A stretch of DNA of 64,000 nt from Streptomyces sp. NBC_01451 (GCF_036227485.1 NZ_CP109479.1:4836001-4900000), one strand, 5' to 3'; positions 44,290 to 53,596 are shown, counted from the stretch's first letter. The notes: a model not told the origin generated them from the letters alone. Numbers and translations: made by a program.

Positions 44290-46368
44290 GTGCGCAAGCT
44301 GCTGCCGTTGATCGGATCGTCGTCCGGATCGCATCCTGGCGGCCGGTCGGCGATGACCTGCCGTTTCCGGTGTGGTGACGCCTGCTTCCACGAGGTTCCC
44401 AACACCAGCGCCAACGAGTACGTCGGCGATGTGATCGCCGGGGCCCTCAGCCGCCGTTCCGTGATGCGCGCCGCCGCCGTCGTCACCGTGGCCACCGCGG
44501 CCGGTACCGCCGTGAACGTCGTCGGCGCCGAGGGTGCGGAAGCGGCCACCGCGGCCTCCCACCAGCCTCACCCCTCCCACCCGTCCCACTCCTCCGTGCC
44601 GCGTGGTCTGCGCTTCACGCCCGTGGCGCCCAACACCGCCGACGCCGTGACCGTCCCCGGCGGGTATGGCCAGAACGTCGTCATCCGCTGGGGCGAGCCC
44701 ATCCTCCGCGGCGCCCCCGCCTTCGACCCGGAGAAGCAGACCGCCGCCGCGCAGGCCGGCCAGTTCGGGTACAACAACGACTTCCTCGCGCTGCTCCCCC
44801 TGCACGGGAACCAGAAGCTCCTGGTCGCCAACCACGAGTACACCGACGAGATCCTGATGTTCCGCGGCTACGACGCCGCCAACCCCACCCGCGAGCAGGT
44901 CGAGGTCGCGTGGGCCGCGCACGGGCTGTCGGCCGTCGTGGTCGAGGGCGACCGGCGTACCGGCAAGCTGACCCCCGTGCTCCGCCACCCGCTCAACCGC
45001 CGGGTCACCGCCACCACCGAGTTCCGGATCACGGGTCCGGCCGCCGGGTCCGCGCTGCTCAGGACCTCCGCCGACCCGACCGGACGCAAGGTGCTCGGCA
45101 CGCTCAACAACTGCTCCGGGGGCACCACGCCGTGGGGGACGACCCTGCACGGCGAGGAGAACTTCAACCAGTACTTCGCCAACGCCTCCCGCGACACGGA
45201 CAAGCGGTACGGCATCGGCACCGGCGCCACCGAGCGCAAGTGGGAGCGGTTCGACAAGCGGTTCGACGTCGCGCAGGAGCCCAACGAGGTCCACCGGTTC
45301 GGATATGTGGTGGAGTTCGATCCGTACGATCCCTCCTCCACGCCCCGCAAGCACACCGCCCTCGGCCGCTTCAAGCACGAGGCCGCCACCATCCGGCTGA
45401 CCTCCGACGGGCGTCCCGTCGTCTACACCGGCGACGACGAGCGCTTCGACTACTTCTACAAGTTCGTCGGCAGCAAGCGGATGCGGGACGGGGACTCGCG
45501 CGCTGTCCGTGAGCACAACCTCTCCCTTCTCGACGAAGGGACGCTGTACGTCGCCAAGCTGACCGGTGACTCCCCCGCCATCGAGATCGACGGGAGCGGG
45601 AAGCTGCCCGCCGACGGTGAGTTCGACGGCAGCGGTACGTGGATCCCGCTGGCGACCGCCACCGCCAAGGGTGCGGTCTCGCACGTCGACGGCATGACCG
45701 CCGAGGAGGTCTTCGTCTTCACGCGGCTCGCCGGGGACAAGGTCGGCGCCACCAAGATGGACCGGCCCGAGGACATCGAGCCCAACCCGGTCACCGGCAA
45801 GGTCTATGTCGCCCTCACCAACAACAGCAACCGGGGCAAGGCCGGCTTCGCCGCCGCCGACGAGGCCAACCCGCGCAACTCCAACAAGCACGGGCAGGTG
45901 CTGGAGCTGACCGAGCGGTGGAACCGGGCCGAGAGCACCTCGTTCGCCTGGTCGCTCTTCCTCGTCGCCGGTGACCCGAACGACCCCGCCACCTACTTCG
46001 CGGGCTTCCCGAAGGACAAGGTCAGCCCGATCTCCTGCCCGGACAACGTCGCCTTCGACCGCCACGGCAACCTGTGGATCTCCACGGACGGCAACCAACT
46101 CGGCTCCCACGACGGGCTGTTCGGGGTCGCCACCAAGGGTGCCCGGCGCGGTGAGCTCAAGCAGTTCCTGACCGTGCCGACCGGCGCCGAGACCTGCGGT
46201 CCGGTCATCGGGGAGCGGCAGGTGCTCGTCGCCGTGCAGCACCCGGGCGAGATCGACGGCGCCTCGGTGGAGAAGCCCGCCAGCACGTGGCCCGACGGTC
46301 CCGGCAGGATCGTCCGCCCGGCGGTCGTCGCCGTGTGGCGTACGGACGGCTGCGACATCGGCGTCTGA
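44290..46368 (+). CDS. phoX: PhoX-family alkaline phosphatase, Tat-exported
   Basis: The 692-residue protein carries a twin-arginine signal near residues 54-75 (LSRRSVMRAAAVVTVATAAG) and the DUF839/PhoX beta-propeller domain. Typical segments are LLPLHGNQKLLVANHEYTDE, CSGGTTPWGTTLHGEENF, RPEDIEPNPVTGKVYVALTNN and PDNVAFDRHGNLWISTDG, which in PhoX build the Ca/Fe site. It releases phosphate from organic esters outside the cell. GGGGAGAG lies 5 bases before the GTG. A PHO box upstream indicates PhoRP control by phosphate limitation. Confidence 0.94.
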   Translation: MRKLLPLIGSSSGSHPGGRSAMTCRFRCGDACFHEVPNTSANEYVGDVIAGALSRRSVMRAAAVVTVATAAGTAVNVVGAEGAEAATAASHQPHPSHPSHSSVPRGLRFTPVAPNTADAVTVPGGYGQNVVIRWGEPILRGAPAFDPEKQTAAAQAGQFGYNNDFLALLPLHGNQKLLVANHEYTDEILMFRGYDAANPTREQVEVAWAAHGLSAVVVEGDRRTGKLTPVLRHPLNRRVTATTEFRITGPAAGSALLRTSADPTGRKVLGTLNNCSGGTTPWGTTLHGEENFNQYFANASRDTDKRYGIGTGATERKWERFDKRFDVAQEPNEVHRFGYVVEFDPYDPSSTPRKHTALGRFKHEAATIRLTSDGRPVVYTGDDERFDYFYKFVGSKRMRDGDSRAVREHNLSLLDEGTLYVAKLTGDSPAIEIDGSGKLPADGEFDGSGTWIPLATATAKGAVSHVDGMTAEEVFVFTRLAGDKVGATKMDRPEDIEPNPVTGKVYVALTNNSNRGKAGFAAADEANPRNSNKHGQVLELTERWNRAESTSFAWSLFLVAGDPNDPATYFAGFPKDKVSPISCPDNVAFDRHGNLWISTDGNQLGSHDGLFGVATKGARRGELKQFLTVPTGAETCGPVIGERQVLVAVQHPGEIDGASVEKPASTWPDGPGRIVRPAVVAVWRTDGCDIGV

Positions 46369-46386
46369 GCCGGTCGGGCCGGTGGT

Positions 46387-47352
46387 TCAGCGGGCGGCTT
46401 GCGGGAGGGCCGGGGCGGAGACGGGCGCGGTGGCGACGGTGCTCTGTTCCAGCCACTCCCGGTATGCCGGTGCCTGTCTCGCCACCTCCTCGTACGCCTC
46501 CGCCAGCGCCGGGTGCACCCTGTCCAGTTCCGTCTCCGTACGGGCCGCCAGCAGCAGCCGTACGCCGAGCGGGTCGCCGTGGAGCCGGCGTACCGCCATC
46601 TCGGGGCGCGGCAGGCAGGTCGCCTGGCAGACGGCGATGACCTCGCCGGTCGCCACCAGCGAGGCCGTGGTGTGGTAATCGCCGTGCAGGACACGGGGGT
46701 TGAGGCCGGCCGCGTGCAGCATGCGCAGTACGGCGTCGAACTCGCCGTCGACCGTCTCGTCCACCATCCAGCGGTCGCCGGCCAGTTCGGCGAGGTGGAC
46801 CACAGGACTCGCGGTGGCCGGGTGGTCGGCGGGCAGGGACACGAACTGGGGTTCCCTGTCGACCAGTACGCGCAGGCACAGGCCGTCGGGGATTCTGAGC
46901 GGGCAGCCCTCGACCTCGTGCACGAACGCCACGTCCAGCAGGCCGTCGGCGACCATGCGCAGCAGCGCGTTCGCGGAGACGTCCATGCGGAGGGTCGGCT
47001 CCGGCTGGCTGCGCTGACGGAGCCGGCGCAGCCAGCCGGACAGGGCCCGGCTCGCCGTCGAGCCGATGCGCAGCTGCGGTCCGTCCGCCGCCGCGGCCCG
47101 CGCCTCCGTGACCAGTGAGCGCATCTCCGCCACCAGGGGACGGGCCCGGCTCAGGACGACCCGGCCGAGCGGCGTCGGACGGCAGCCGGCCCGGGTGCGG
47201 GTGAACAGCTCGCCGCCCAGCTCCTGTTCGATCCGGCGCAACTGGGTGCTCAACGAGGGCTGGGCCACGCCCAGTTCGCGGGCGGCCCGGTGCAGGCTGC
47301 CGGTGTCGGCGATGGCGCACAGCGCCCGGAGGTGCCTCACCTCTAGCTCCAT
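46387..47352 (-). CDS. LysR-family regulator of the snapalysin gene
   Basis: The 321-residue protein has an N-terminal helix-turn-helix (LRALCAIADTGSLHRAARELGVAQPSLSTQLRRIEQELGG) and a periplasmic-binding-like effector domain. It is divergently transcribed from the small neutral protease gene, the arrangement known for snpA-snpR and mprA-mprR of Streptomyces, in which LysR activates the protease. The ATG at 47352 is chosen because the helix-turn-helix begins within ten residues. A T-N11-A palindrome lies in the shared region at 47502-47524. Confidence 0.92.
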   Translation of the reverse strand: MELEVRHLRALCAIADTGSLHRAARELGVAQPSLSTQLRRIEQELGGELFTRTRAGCRPTPLGRVVLSRARPLVAEMRSLVTEARAAAADGPQLRIGSTASRALSGWLRRLRQRSQPEPTLRMDVSANALLRMVADGLLDVAFVHEVEGCPLRIPDGLCLRVLVDREPQFVSLPADHPATASPVVHLAELAGDRWMVDETVDGEFDAVLRMLHAAGLNPRVLHGDYHTTASLVATGEVIAVCQATCLPRPEMAVRRLHGDPLGVRLLLAARTETELDRVHPALAEAYEEVARQAPAYREWLEQSTVATAPVSAPALPQAAR

Positions 47353-47430
47353 GCGGGAGGCTCCGCCCGGATCGCCCACGCATTCATGTCCATGCCATCC
47401 GACGGTACACAGGGTGCGGGTCCGCCGTGG

Positions 47431-47480
47431 CTGGTTACGCCCCGCGGCGCAGCCGCACATCAATACAGCCCCGCGCCCCT
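47431..47480. repeat. Streptomyces-type intergenic repeat
   Basis: This 50-base element runs from CTGGTTACGCCCC through CGGCGCAGCCGCACATC to CCCCGCGCCCCT. From memory, sequences of this shape occur between genes throughout Streptomyces genomes. Here it lies between LysR and the palindrome next to snpA. Confidence 0.5.
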
Positions 47481-47501
47481 GGAGGCCGCGGCACCTCGTC
47501 C

Positions 47502-47524
47502 GGCGATAGGGGCGGGCTATCGCC
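47502..47524. promoter_or_regulatory. LysR-type operator in the LysR-snpA intergenic region
   Basis: GGCGATAG (47502-47509) and CTATCGCC (47517-47524) are perfect inverted repeats around a 7-base spacer. They contain T at 47507 and A at 47519, a T-N11-A motif typical of LysR sites. The site lies 85 bases upstream of snpA and about 150 bases upstream of the LysR start. Confidence 0.7.
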
Positions 47525-47608
47525 ACTTGCCATCATCACAGCCGCCGTACAGGCACCGACACTCACGATACGAACCGATCGACTCACCCCCCACTCAAGG
47601 AGTCATCG

Positions 47609-48253
47609 ATGCGAAAGTCCACCCCCGGTGCCGTGGCGGCGTTAGGCCTCAGCCTGGCAACTCTCGTCCTGGGTACGGCGGTTCCCGCCACCGCCGGTAC
47701 CACGGCCGGTCCCACCGCGCGGGCCTCGTACGCCGGGTCGGCCGAGGAGGCCGCCGCCAACAAGGCGTTCTTCGAGGCCGTACTGAAGTCCGTCGCCGAG
47801 AAGCGTGCCGCGAGCCCGCGCTCGGCCGCCGCCGTCACCGTCATCTACAACGCGTCCCGCGCGCCGTCCTTCAGCGCCGAGATAGCCCGCTCCACGTCGA
47901 TCTGGAACAGCTCGGTGACGAACGTGAAGCTCCAGTCGGGCTCCGCGTCCGCCGCCGACTTCACGTACCGCGAGGGCAACAGCTCCCAGGGCTCGTACGC
48001 CTCCACGGACGGCCACGGCAGCGGCTACATCTTCCTCGACTACGCGCAGAGCGACCAGTACGACCCGACCCGTATCACCGCACACGAGACCGGCCATGTG
48101 CTCGGGCTGCCCGACCACTACTCCGGGCCGTGCAGCGAGTTGATGTCGGGCGGCGGTCCCGGCACGTCCTGCACCAACGCCAACCCGAACGCGGCCGAAC
48201 GCTCCCGCGTGAACCAGCTGTGGGCCAACGGGCTCGCGAAGGCCCTGCGTTAG
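47609..48253 (+). CDS. snpA: Snapalysin (small neutral metalloprotease, M7 family)
   Basis: The 214-residue secreted zinc protease has a signal peptide ending near ATA-GT (residue 29) and a propeptide to about residue 75. The catalytic motif [11 protein letters not shown] is at 159-169, with Zn ligands His159, His163 and Asp169 and catalytic Glu160. [10 protein letters not shown] then forms the Met-turn-like segment, and two Cys are expected to pair. Codon 12 is TTA (47642-47644), so translation should need the bldA tRNA. It is controlled by the divergent LysR gene. A hairpin follows. Confidence 0.95.
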   Translation: MRKSTPGAVAALGLSLATLVLGTAVPATAGTTAGPTARASYAGSAEEAAANKAFFEAVLKSVAEKRAASPRSAAAVTVIYNASRAPSFSAEIARSTSIWNSSVTNVKLQSGSASAADFTYREGNSSQGSYASTDGHGSGYIFLDYAQSDQYDPTRITAHETGHVLGLPDHYSGPCSELMSGGGPGTSCTNANPNAAERSRVNQLWANGLAKALR

Positions 48254-48331
48254 TCCCCCCAGCGGGCCGTCAACAGTCCCTCAGCAGTCCTCAGCAGTTC
48301 TCCAGCACCCCAGTGGCCCCCACCCCCCACA

Positions 48332-48369
48332 GGCGCGGGCCGTCCCTCTGCACGGGGGCGGCCCGCGCC
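48332..48369. terminator. Bidirectional hairpin between snpA and FUSC genes
   Basis: An 11-base stem (GGCGCGGGCCG 48332-48342 with 48359-48369) encloses a 16-base loop, between convergent genes. Confidence 0.7.
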
Positions 48370-48391
48370 CCCCTCTGTCGCCCGGCTCCGG

Positions 48392-50338
48392 TTACTTGGG
48401 CGATGTGACAGCCCGCGCCGCCGCCACCTCCTGCCGCAGCGGCTCCAGCACACTGTCCGCCGGTCCGCTGAGGTCCGTACGCACCGCGTACAGCGTCTCG
48501 ACCCGGCGCAGCCCGTCCGACAACTCCCTCAGTTGGGAGGCGACTTGGGAGATCTCGGCGTCGGACGGTGGCTTGGCGCCCTGCTTGATGTGGACCCGGG
48601 CCGCCGTCGTCGCGTCGACGATGCGTTCCACCGCGACGACCAGGGGCCACCAGGCCGCCGCCCGCCGTCCGGTGGGCGGCGGTTCGGTCAGGGCCCGCTG
48701 GAACTCCGTACGGACGACGGAGAGATCGCGGTACAGGCGCCGTCGCATCCGCGCCCGTGCCGCGCCCTCGGTGTCCGGGCGGAACGCCGACTCCACATAG
48801 CGTGCCGTGTCCGCGACCGCGTCGGCGAGGCGGTCGCCGACGCGGGTGTGCCAGCTCTCCGGCCAGAGGAGGTAGCCCGCGACGAGCGCGATCCCGCAGC
48901 CCATGAGGGAGTCGAGGAGCCGGGGCAGCAGCAGGGCCGCGCCCTGGTGGTTGAGGACGTCGGAGAGCAGGAGGATCACCGGGGTGATGGCGGCCGTCTG
49001 GTAGCCGTACCCGCGTGGGGTGAGCGCCGGGATCAGCGTGGCGAGGAGAAGGACCACGGGTACGTCCCACCAGCCGCGCGGCACCTGGACGAGCACCCCC
49101 GCCGCGATCACCAGCCCCGCGACCGTGCCGAGGGCGCGCAGCAGCGCCCGGGAGAAGACGGAGCCGAAGTCGGGCTTCAGGACGAAGGTGATGGTCAGCG
49201 CGACCCAGTACGAGCGCGGTACGGGGACGGTGGACACCAGCACCTGTGCGAGGCCGATGCACAGTGCGAGACGCAGTCCGTAGCGCCAGGAGTCGCCGGA
49301 CGAGGCGACGTCCCGGGCCGCGCGGACGGTGCGGGCGCGCAGGGTGGCCGGTCTGCCGAGGCGGTCGTCGTCGGCGGCGGCGGTGCGCAGGTCGGGAGAG
49401 CGGCTGCCGACCACGTCGGCGGCGTGCCGCAGGGCCTGTTCGACGGCTCGGGAGGTGTGGTCGGCCGGGGCGGGGATGTGCAGCCCGGTCGGGCCGGTGT
49501 AGCCGGTCTCGATGGCGTCGGCGAGGTGGCGGACCGCCTCCGGGACCTCGGGCGGCAGCGGGCGGCCGGCCTGGTGGGCGGCGGGGGCGGCCTCGATGAC
49601 GGGGGTGATGGCGTTCAACTGGGCGAGCAGGCGCACGAGTTCGGGGCTGCGGCCGTGGTGGCGGGCGCGCCGGGCGAGGACGAGGTCGTACGACTTGTTG
49701 AGGGACTGGGTGACGGCGTACCGGGCGTCCTCGTAGCCGTCGGTGGTGCCGGCGGCGAGCAGTTCGGCGACCGTACGGTAGGTCTGCGCGACCGCCGCCC
49801 GTTCCGGTACGCCCGACCGCAGTGGCCAGGCGAGCAGGGCCAGGGCCAGCACGAGCAGCCCGCCGCCGGACATCAGCGCCGGTGCGAGCCACCAGGCCCC
49901 CGGCAGGGGCAGCCCGGCGCCGATCACGGAGTTCAGGAGCAGCAGCAGCCCGGACACGGAGGCCACCGTGCCGATCGTCGAGATCATCCCGGAGACGAGG
50001 GCCACGCAGGTGACGGCGGCGACGGCCGCCCACCCCCGGCCGTACACGAGCGCGCCGAGGGTGACGCCGAGCGCGCCGAAGAACTGGGGGATCGCGATGT
50101 TGAGGATGCGCATCCGGTACGCGTCGGCGGTGTCCCCGATGACGCCCGAGAGGGCACCCATCGAGGCCAACGCGCCGTACGCGGCGTGGCCGGTGGCGAG
50201 GCCGACGGCCAGGGGCAGCGACATGGCGATGGCGGCACGTGCCACGGCGGGGCGGTTGACGGGCGGGGCCGGCTGGGGCCGGAGATTCCGCACCAGCCAG
50301 TCGGGAGGGGTGAGGCCGATGGGGAACTCGCGGGGCAT
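48392..50338 (-). CDS. FUSC-family membrane protein
   Basis: The 648-residue protein has two blocks of about four to six membrane helices, about 35-180 and 375-500. They flank a hydrophilic middle of about 190 residues, and a soluble C-terminal helical domain follows. The second block has the FUSC signature region (SYWVALTITFVLKPDFGSVFSRALLRALGT). The family includes fusaric-acid and aromatic-acid efflux proteins. It sits alone and its substrate is unknown. Confidence 0.9.
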   Translation of the reverse strand: MPREFPIGLTPPDWLVRNLRPQPAPPVNRPAVARAAIAMSLPLAVGLATGHAAYGALASMGALSGVIGDTADAYRMRILNIAIPQFFGALGVTLGALVYGRGWAAVAAVTCVALVSGMISTIGTVASVSGLLLLLNSVIGAGLPLPGAWWLAPALMSGGGLLVLALALLAWPLRSGVPERAAVAQTYRTVAELLAAGTTDGYEDARYAVTQSLNKSYDLVLARRARHHGRSPELVRLLAQLNAITPVIEAAPAAHQAGRPLPPEVPEAVRHLADAIETGYTGPTGLHIPAPADHTSRAVEQALRHAADVVGSRSPDLRTAAADDDRLGRPATLRARTVRAARDVASSGDSWRYGLRLALCIGLAQVLVSTVPVPRSYWVALTITFVLKPDFGSVFSRALLRALGTVAGLVIAAGVLVQVPRGWWDVPVVLLLATLIPALTPRGYGYQTAAITPVILLLSDVLNHQGAALLLPRLLDSLMGCGIALVAGYLLWPESWHTRVGDRLADAVADTARYVESAFRPDTEGAARARMRRRLYRDLSVVRTEFQRALTEPPPTGRRAAAWWPLVVAVERIVDATTAARVHIKQGAKPPSDAEISQVASQLRELSDGLRRVETLYAVRTDLSGPADSVLEPLRQEVAAARAVTSPK

Positions 50339-50377
50339 GGGCCCATTATCGTCGTTCGCCCGTCCGCCCCGGTGGGG

Positions 50378-51178
50378 TCAGGCGGCGGTGTCGATCCGCG
50401 TCGCCAGGAAGTCGGTCAGGGCCCTGTTGAACTCCGCCGGGCGTTCCAGGTTGGGCAGGTGGGCCGCGTGGTCGATCACCTGGAGCGTGGAGTCGGGGAG
50501 GGCCGCGTGCATGGCCTCGGCGTCGGAGACGGGGGTGAACTCGTCGTCGGCGCCGACGACGACCAGGGCCGGGACGGTGAGTCCGGTCAGGAGGGGACGG
50601 TAGTCGGGGCGCAGGGCGCGGCCCCGGAGTGCCGCCGCCGCGCCCCGGGGGTCCGTGGCCGTCATCATGCGGTGGACGTGGGCCTTGACGTCCGCGTCGG
50701 CGTACGGGGCCACCATCTTCTCCAGCACCTCGTCGGCGTACCCGCGCATGCCCTCGGCGAGCAGCCGGTCCGCCGCCGCGTTCCGGGCGAGGCGGCCCGC
50801 CGGTGTCTCGGGGGTGGGGAAGGTGTCGGCGAGGACGACGCCCCGGACGCGGTCCGGGAACCGGTCGCAGCACTCCATGACGATCTGGCCGCCCATCGAC
50901 AGCCCGGCCAGCACGCACGACTCGACCCGCGCCTCGTCGAGCAACTCCTCGATGTCCTGCGCGAACCGGGAGAGCGGGGTGGTGGTGTCGAGGGCCGCCG
51001 GGGAGGCGCCGTAGCCGCGCAGGTCGGGGGCGATGACCCGGCGGGTGGCCGAGAACGCCTCGATCTGCGGGTTCCACATCGTGTGGTCGAAGGGGTGGCC
51101 GTGGACGAGAACAAGAGGTGCAAGAGGTGCAAGAGCGGCAAAAGGATTATGAGGTGCATTGGGTGTCAGAGAGGGCAT
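50378..51178 (-). CDS. Alpha/beta hydrolase
   Basis: The 266-residue enzyme has the fold's marks: oxyanion motif HGHPFDHTMW, nucleophile elbow GLSMGG with Ser94, acid in GADDEF at about 211-212, and His240 in DHAAHLPN. It resembles 3-oxoadipate-enol-lactonase/esterase types. Residues 15-21 (ALAPLAPL) come from a 9-base tandem repeat. AAGG precedes the ATG at 51178. It is divergent from the MocR gene over a repeat operator, so it may be the regulator's target. Confidence 0.9.
   Translation of the reverse strand: MPSLTPNAPHNPFAALAPLAPLVLVHGHPFDHTMWNPQIEAFSATRRVIAPDLRGYGASPAALDTTTPLSRFAQDIEELLDEARVESCVLAGLSMGGQIVMECCDRFPDRVRGVVLADTFPTPETPAGRLARNAAADRLLAEGMRGYADEVLEKMVAPYADADVKAHVHRMMTATDPRGAAAALRGRALRPDYRPLLTGLTVPALVVVGADDEFTPVSDAEAMHAALPDSTLQVIDHAAHLPNLERPAEFNRALTDFLATRIDTAA
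51112..51138. repeat. 9-bp tandem repeat within alpha/beta hydrolase gene
   Basis: Three units of CAAGAGGTG-type sequence (51112-51120, 51121-51129, 51130-51138; the third differs at two bases) encode repeated Ala-Pro-Leu/Leu-Ala-Pro near the N-terminus. Confidence 0.8.
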
Positions 51179-51206
51179 GTGAACGACCTTAGATCGCCCC
51201 AACTCC

Positions 51207-51239
51207 TCGGTGCAATAGGATCTTTGCACTCGGTGCAAT
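51207..51239. promoter_or_regulatory. MocR-type operator, divergent promoter region
   Basis: TCGGTGCAAT occurs twice as a direct repeat (51207-51216 and 51230-51239), 23 bases apart. The inverted half TTTGCAC lies between (51223-51229). MocR/PdxR regulators typically bind direct plus inverted repeats of this type. The site lies between the hydrolase start (51178) and the MocR start (51265). Confidence 0.7.
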
Positions 51240-51264
51240 GTACGAGAACGGGTACGGGGGACAC

Positions 51265-52671
51265 ATGGACGACTACCGACGCCTCGCCGACCGGATAGCC
51301 GACGACATCGCCACCGGACGGCTCCGCCCCGGTGAACGGCTGCCTCCGCAGCGGGCGTTCGCGCGCCGGCGCGGGATCGCCGGGTCGACGGCCGGGCGGG
51401 TGTACGGCGAACTCGTGCGGCGTGGACTGGTCGTCGGGGAGGTCGGGCGAGGCACGTTCGTCCGGGCCGCGCCGCCGGCACCGGGCGGGCGCGCGCTCGC
51501 CGAGCCGGTGACGGGCGGCATGGCCGCGAGGAGCGACACGCCGGTCAACCTGGAGCTCAACTACCCTTCCGCGCCCGGCCAGTCGGAGCTGCTCGCCCCG
51601 GCGCTCGCGCCGCTTCTGCGCCCCGACGTGCTCACCGAGGCGCTGCGTCCGGCGCCCGCCACCGGTACCGCCCGGGCCAGGGCGGCGGTCGCCGGGCTGC
51701 TCGCCACCCCTGGCTGGCGGCCCGACCCCGACGGCGTGCTCTTCGCTGGCAACGCCCGCCAGGCGATCGCCGCCTCCCTCGCCTCGCTGGTCCGGCCGGG
51801 CGGCCGGGTCGGCGTCGAGGCGCTGACGTACCCGCTGGTCAAGGAGATCGCCGTCCGCCTCGGCATCACCCTCGTCCCCCTCGCCATGGACCGGGACGGT
51901 CTGCGCCCCGACGCCCTCGCCGCCGCCCACCGCACCGCTCCCCTGTCCGCGCTGTACGTCCAGCCGACGCTGCACAATCCGACCTCGGTCACGATGGGCG
52001 AGGAGAGGAAACGTGAACTCGCTCGTGTGGTGCGGGAGTTGGGCGTACCGGTGGTGGAGGACCGGATCTGGTCGTTCCTCAGGGACGCGACAGGAACGAC
52101 AGGAACGACAGGAACGACAGGCACAACGGCCTCGGGAGAGCCCCTCGCCGCGCATGTCCCCGAACTGGCCCATGTCGTCGACGGATTGTCCAAGCGGGTC
52201 GCGCCCGGGCTCACCGTGGGCTTTCTCGTCGTACCGCCCGACCGGGCGGAAGCCGTGGCGGCGGCTGTGCGGTCGGGCGGGTGGAGTGCGGGGAGGTTCG
52301 CACTGGAGGCCGGGGTGCGGTGGGTCGAGGACGGGACCGTGGCGCGGCTGGTGGCCGCCAAGCGGCTCGACGCGGCGCTTCGGCAGCGGCTGCTGGCAAG
52401 GGAATTGGCGGAGTTCGGGGGTGCCGTGCGGTCGGATCCGTACGCCTACTACGCCTGGTGGGAGTTGCCCGCGTCCTGGCGGGCGGACACCTTCACGGCC
52501 GCCGCCGCGGTGCACGGCATCGCCGTCACGCCGGGGGACGCCTTCGCCGTGGGGCCGCAGCGGGCGCCGGACGCGGTCAGACTCGGGCTCGCGTCCGCGC
52601 CTGAAGCGGACCTGGTCCGGGCGCTGCGGACGCTCGCCGCGATCGCCCGGCGCGGCCGTACCGGTCGGTGA
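51265..52671 (+). CDS. MocR-family regulator (GntR helix-turn-helix fused to aminotransferase fold)
   Basis: The 468-residue protein has a GntR-type winged helix (about 3-70, RLPPQRAFARRRGIAGSTAGRVYGEL) and a fold-type I aminotransferase domain. The PLP lysine is in LSKRVAPG and the NPT motif in PTLHNPTSV. It senses pyridoxal phosphate or an amino-acid adduct. GGGGGA lies 5 bases before the ATG at 51265; an upstream start at 51238 is in frame but overlaps the operator. A 9-base repeat at 52090-52125 encodes (Thr-Gly-Thr)n in a loop. Its 3' end overlaps the next gene by 95 bases. Confidence 0.92.
   Translation: MDDYRRLADRIADDIATGRLRPGERLPPQRAFARRRGIAGSTAGRVYGELVRRGLVVGEVGRGTFVRAAPPAPGGRALAEPVTGGMAARSDTPVNLELNYPSAPGQSELLAPALAPLLRPDVLTEALRPAPATGTARARAAVAGLLATPGWRPDPDGVLFAGNARQAIAASLASLVRPGGRVGVEALTYPLVKEIAVRLGITLVPLAMDRDGLRPDALAAAHRTAPLSALYVQPTLHNPTSVTMGEERKRELARVVRELGVPVVEDRIWSFLRDATGTTGTTGTTGTTASGEPLAAHVPELAHVVDGLSKRVAPGLTVGFLVVPPDRAEAVAAAVRSGGWSAGRFALEAGVRWVEDGTVARLVAAKRLDAALRQRLLARELAEFGGAVRSDPYAYYAWWELPASWRADTFTAAAAVHGIAVTPGDAFAVGPQRAPDAVRLGLASAPEADLVRALRTLAAIARRGRTGR
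52090..52125. repeat. 9-bp tandem repeat within the MocR gene
   Basis: Three perfect units of ACAGGAACG (52090-52116) and one degenerate unit (52117-52125) encode a Thr-Gly-Thr repeat in the PLP domain. Unit number could vary between strains without frame change. Confidence 0.85.
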
Positions 52672-53596
52672 CCCACATGCCGAGGGCGACGGCCAGGCCG
52701 AAGGCGAGGAGCAGCCAGGAGACCGTGCGGAGGGTGGCCGTCAGGGCGTCGTAGACGGCACCCGCGGCCGGTGCGGAGACGCCCGGCGGCAGGTCGGCCA
52801 GGGTGAGCCGGCGGGTGACCACGAGCGCGACACCGAGCAGCGCCCCGCCGAGCGCGGTACCGAGCGCGGTCGCCGTGATCGCCCGGCGGCGCCGGACGGC
52901 GAGGGCGATCCCGGCGACCGCGAGGACGCCGGCGGTCACCGGCAGCCAGAATCCGGCGACTTCGAGCACGCGAAAACCCTTCCGGAGCGGTACGAGATCC
53001 TGCGCGGGCAGGACCGCGACCTCGGTGTGCGCGACGGGGATGTGGCTCGCCAACGGAACATGGTCGGCGGTGAGTTGGCGCTTGACCTGGGCGGTGACGG
53101 GGGCGAGGTCGATGGTGACGGCGCCCTCGCCGCCGTAACTGCCGTAGCGGTCACCGGGGTGTTGCCTGCCGGGGTCGCTGCGCAGGGCGTGCAGCACGGC
53201 CTCGTGGGTGGCGCGGTTCGCCGTGTCCCAGGCGGTGCGGAAGGCCTCGGTGCGGGTGAACGAGTGCACCGCGTCCTGCACGAAGTGGTTCACGGTGCCT
53301 TCGAGCGGGCCGACGTCGACCGCGTGCACGATCCCGGCGCCGACGTTGTCCGCGATGGCGTCCTGGACGTACGGGTTCTCGGCGAGCGGCGCCATCGTGG
53401 TGACGTACCGGCCGGTGTCGGCGAGCCCGTACGCCGCCCAGGCCGAGAGCGCGCCGAAGGGCAGCAGGAAGCACGCGAGGGCGGTGAGGACGGCCGACAG
53501 GACGCTCCGGAGACGGTGGGACGCACGGTGAGACACCCCTCCAGGCAAAGGCCCGGGGGCGTGAGACGCGAGCCGGTTGACGGCATATGACTGCAT
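52577..53596 (-). CDS. Membrane protein of unknown function
   Basis: The protein of up to 339 residues has an N-terminal membrane helix (SVLSAVLTALACFLLPFGALSAWAAYGL). An extracytoplasmic domain of about 150 residues follows, then three further helices (WLPVTAGVLAVAGIALAV, ALGGALLGVALVVT, VSWLLLAFGLAVALG). The start is uncertain: the ATG at 53596 lacks a ribosome site, and a GTG at 53536 lies closer to the helix. I do not recognise a family. Its 3' end overlaps the MocR gene by 95 bases convergently. Confidence 0.72.
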   Translation of the reverse strand: MQSYAVNRLASHAPGPLPGGVSHRASHRLRSVLSAVLTALACFLLPFGALSAWAAYGLADTGRYVTTMAPLAENPYVQDAIADNVGAGIVHAVDVGPLEGTVNHFVQDAVHSFTRTEAFRTAWDTANRATHEAVLHALRSDPGRQHPGDRYGSYGGEGAVTIDLAPVTAQVKRQLTADHVPLASHIPVAHTEVAVLPAQDLVPLRKGFRVLEVAGFWLPVTAGVLAVAGIALAVRRRRAITATALGTALGGALLGVALVVTRRLTLADLPPGVSAPAAGAVYDALTATLRTVSWLLLAFGLAVALGMWVTDRYGRAGRSRRASAAPGPGPLQARTRARV

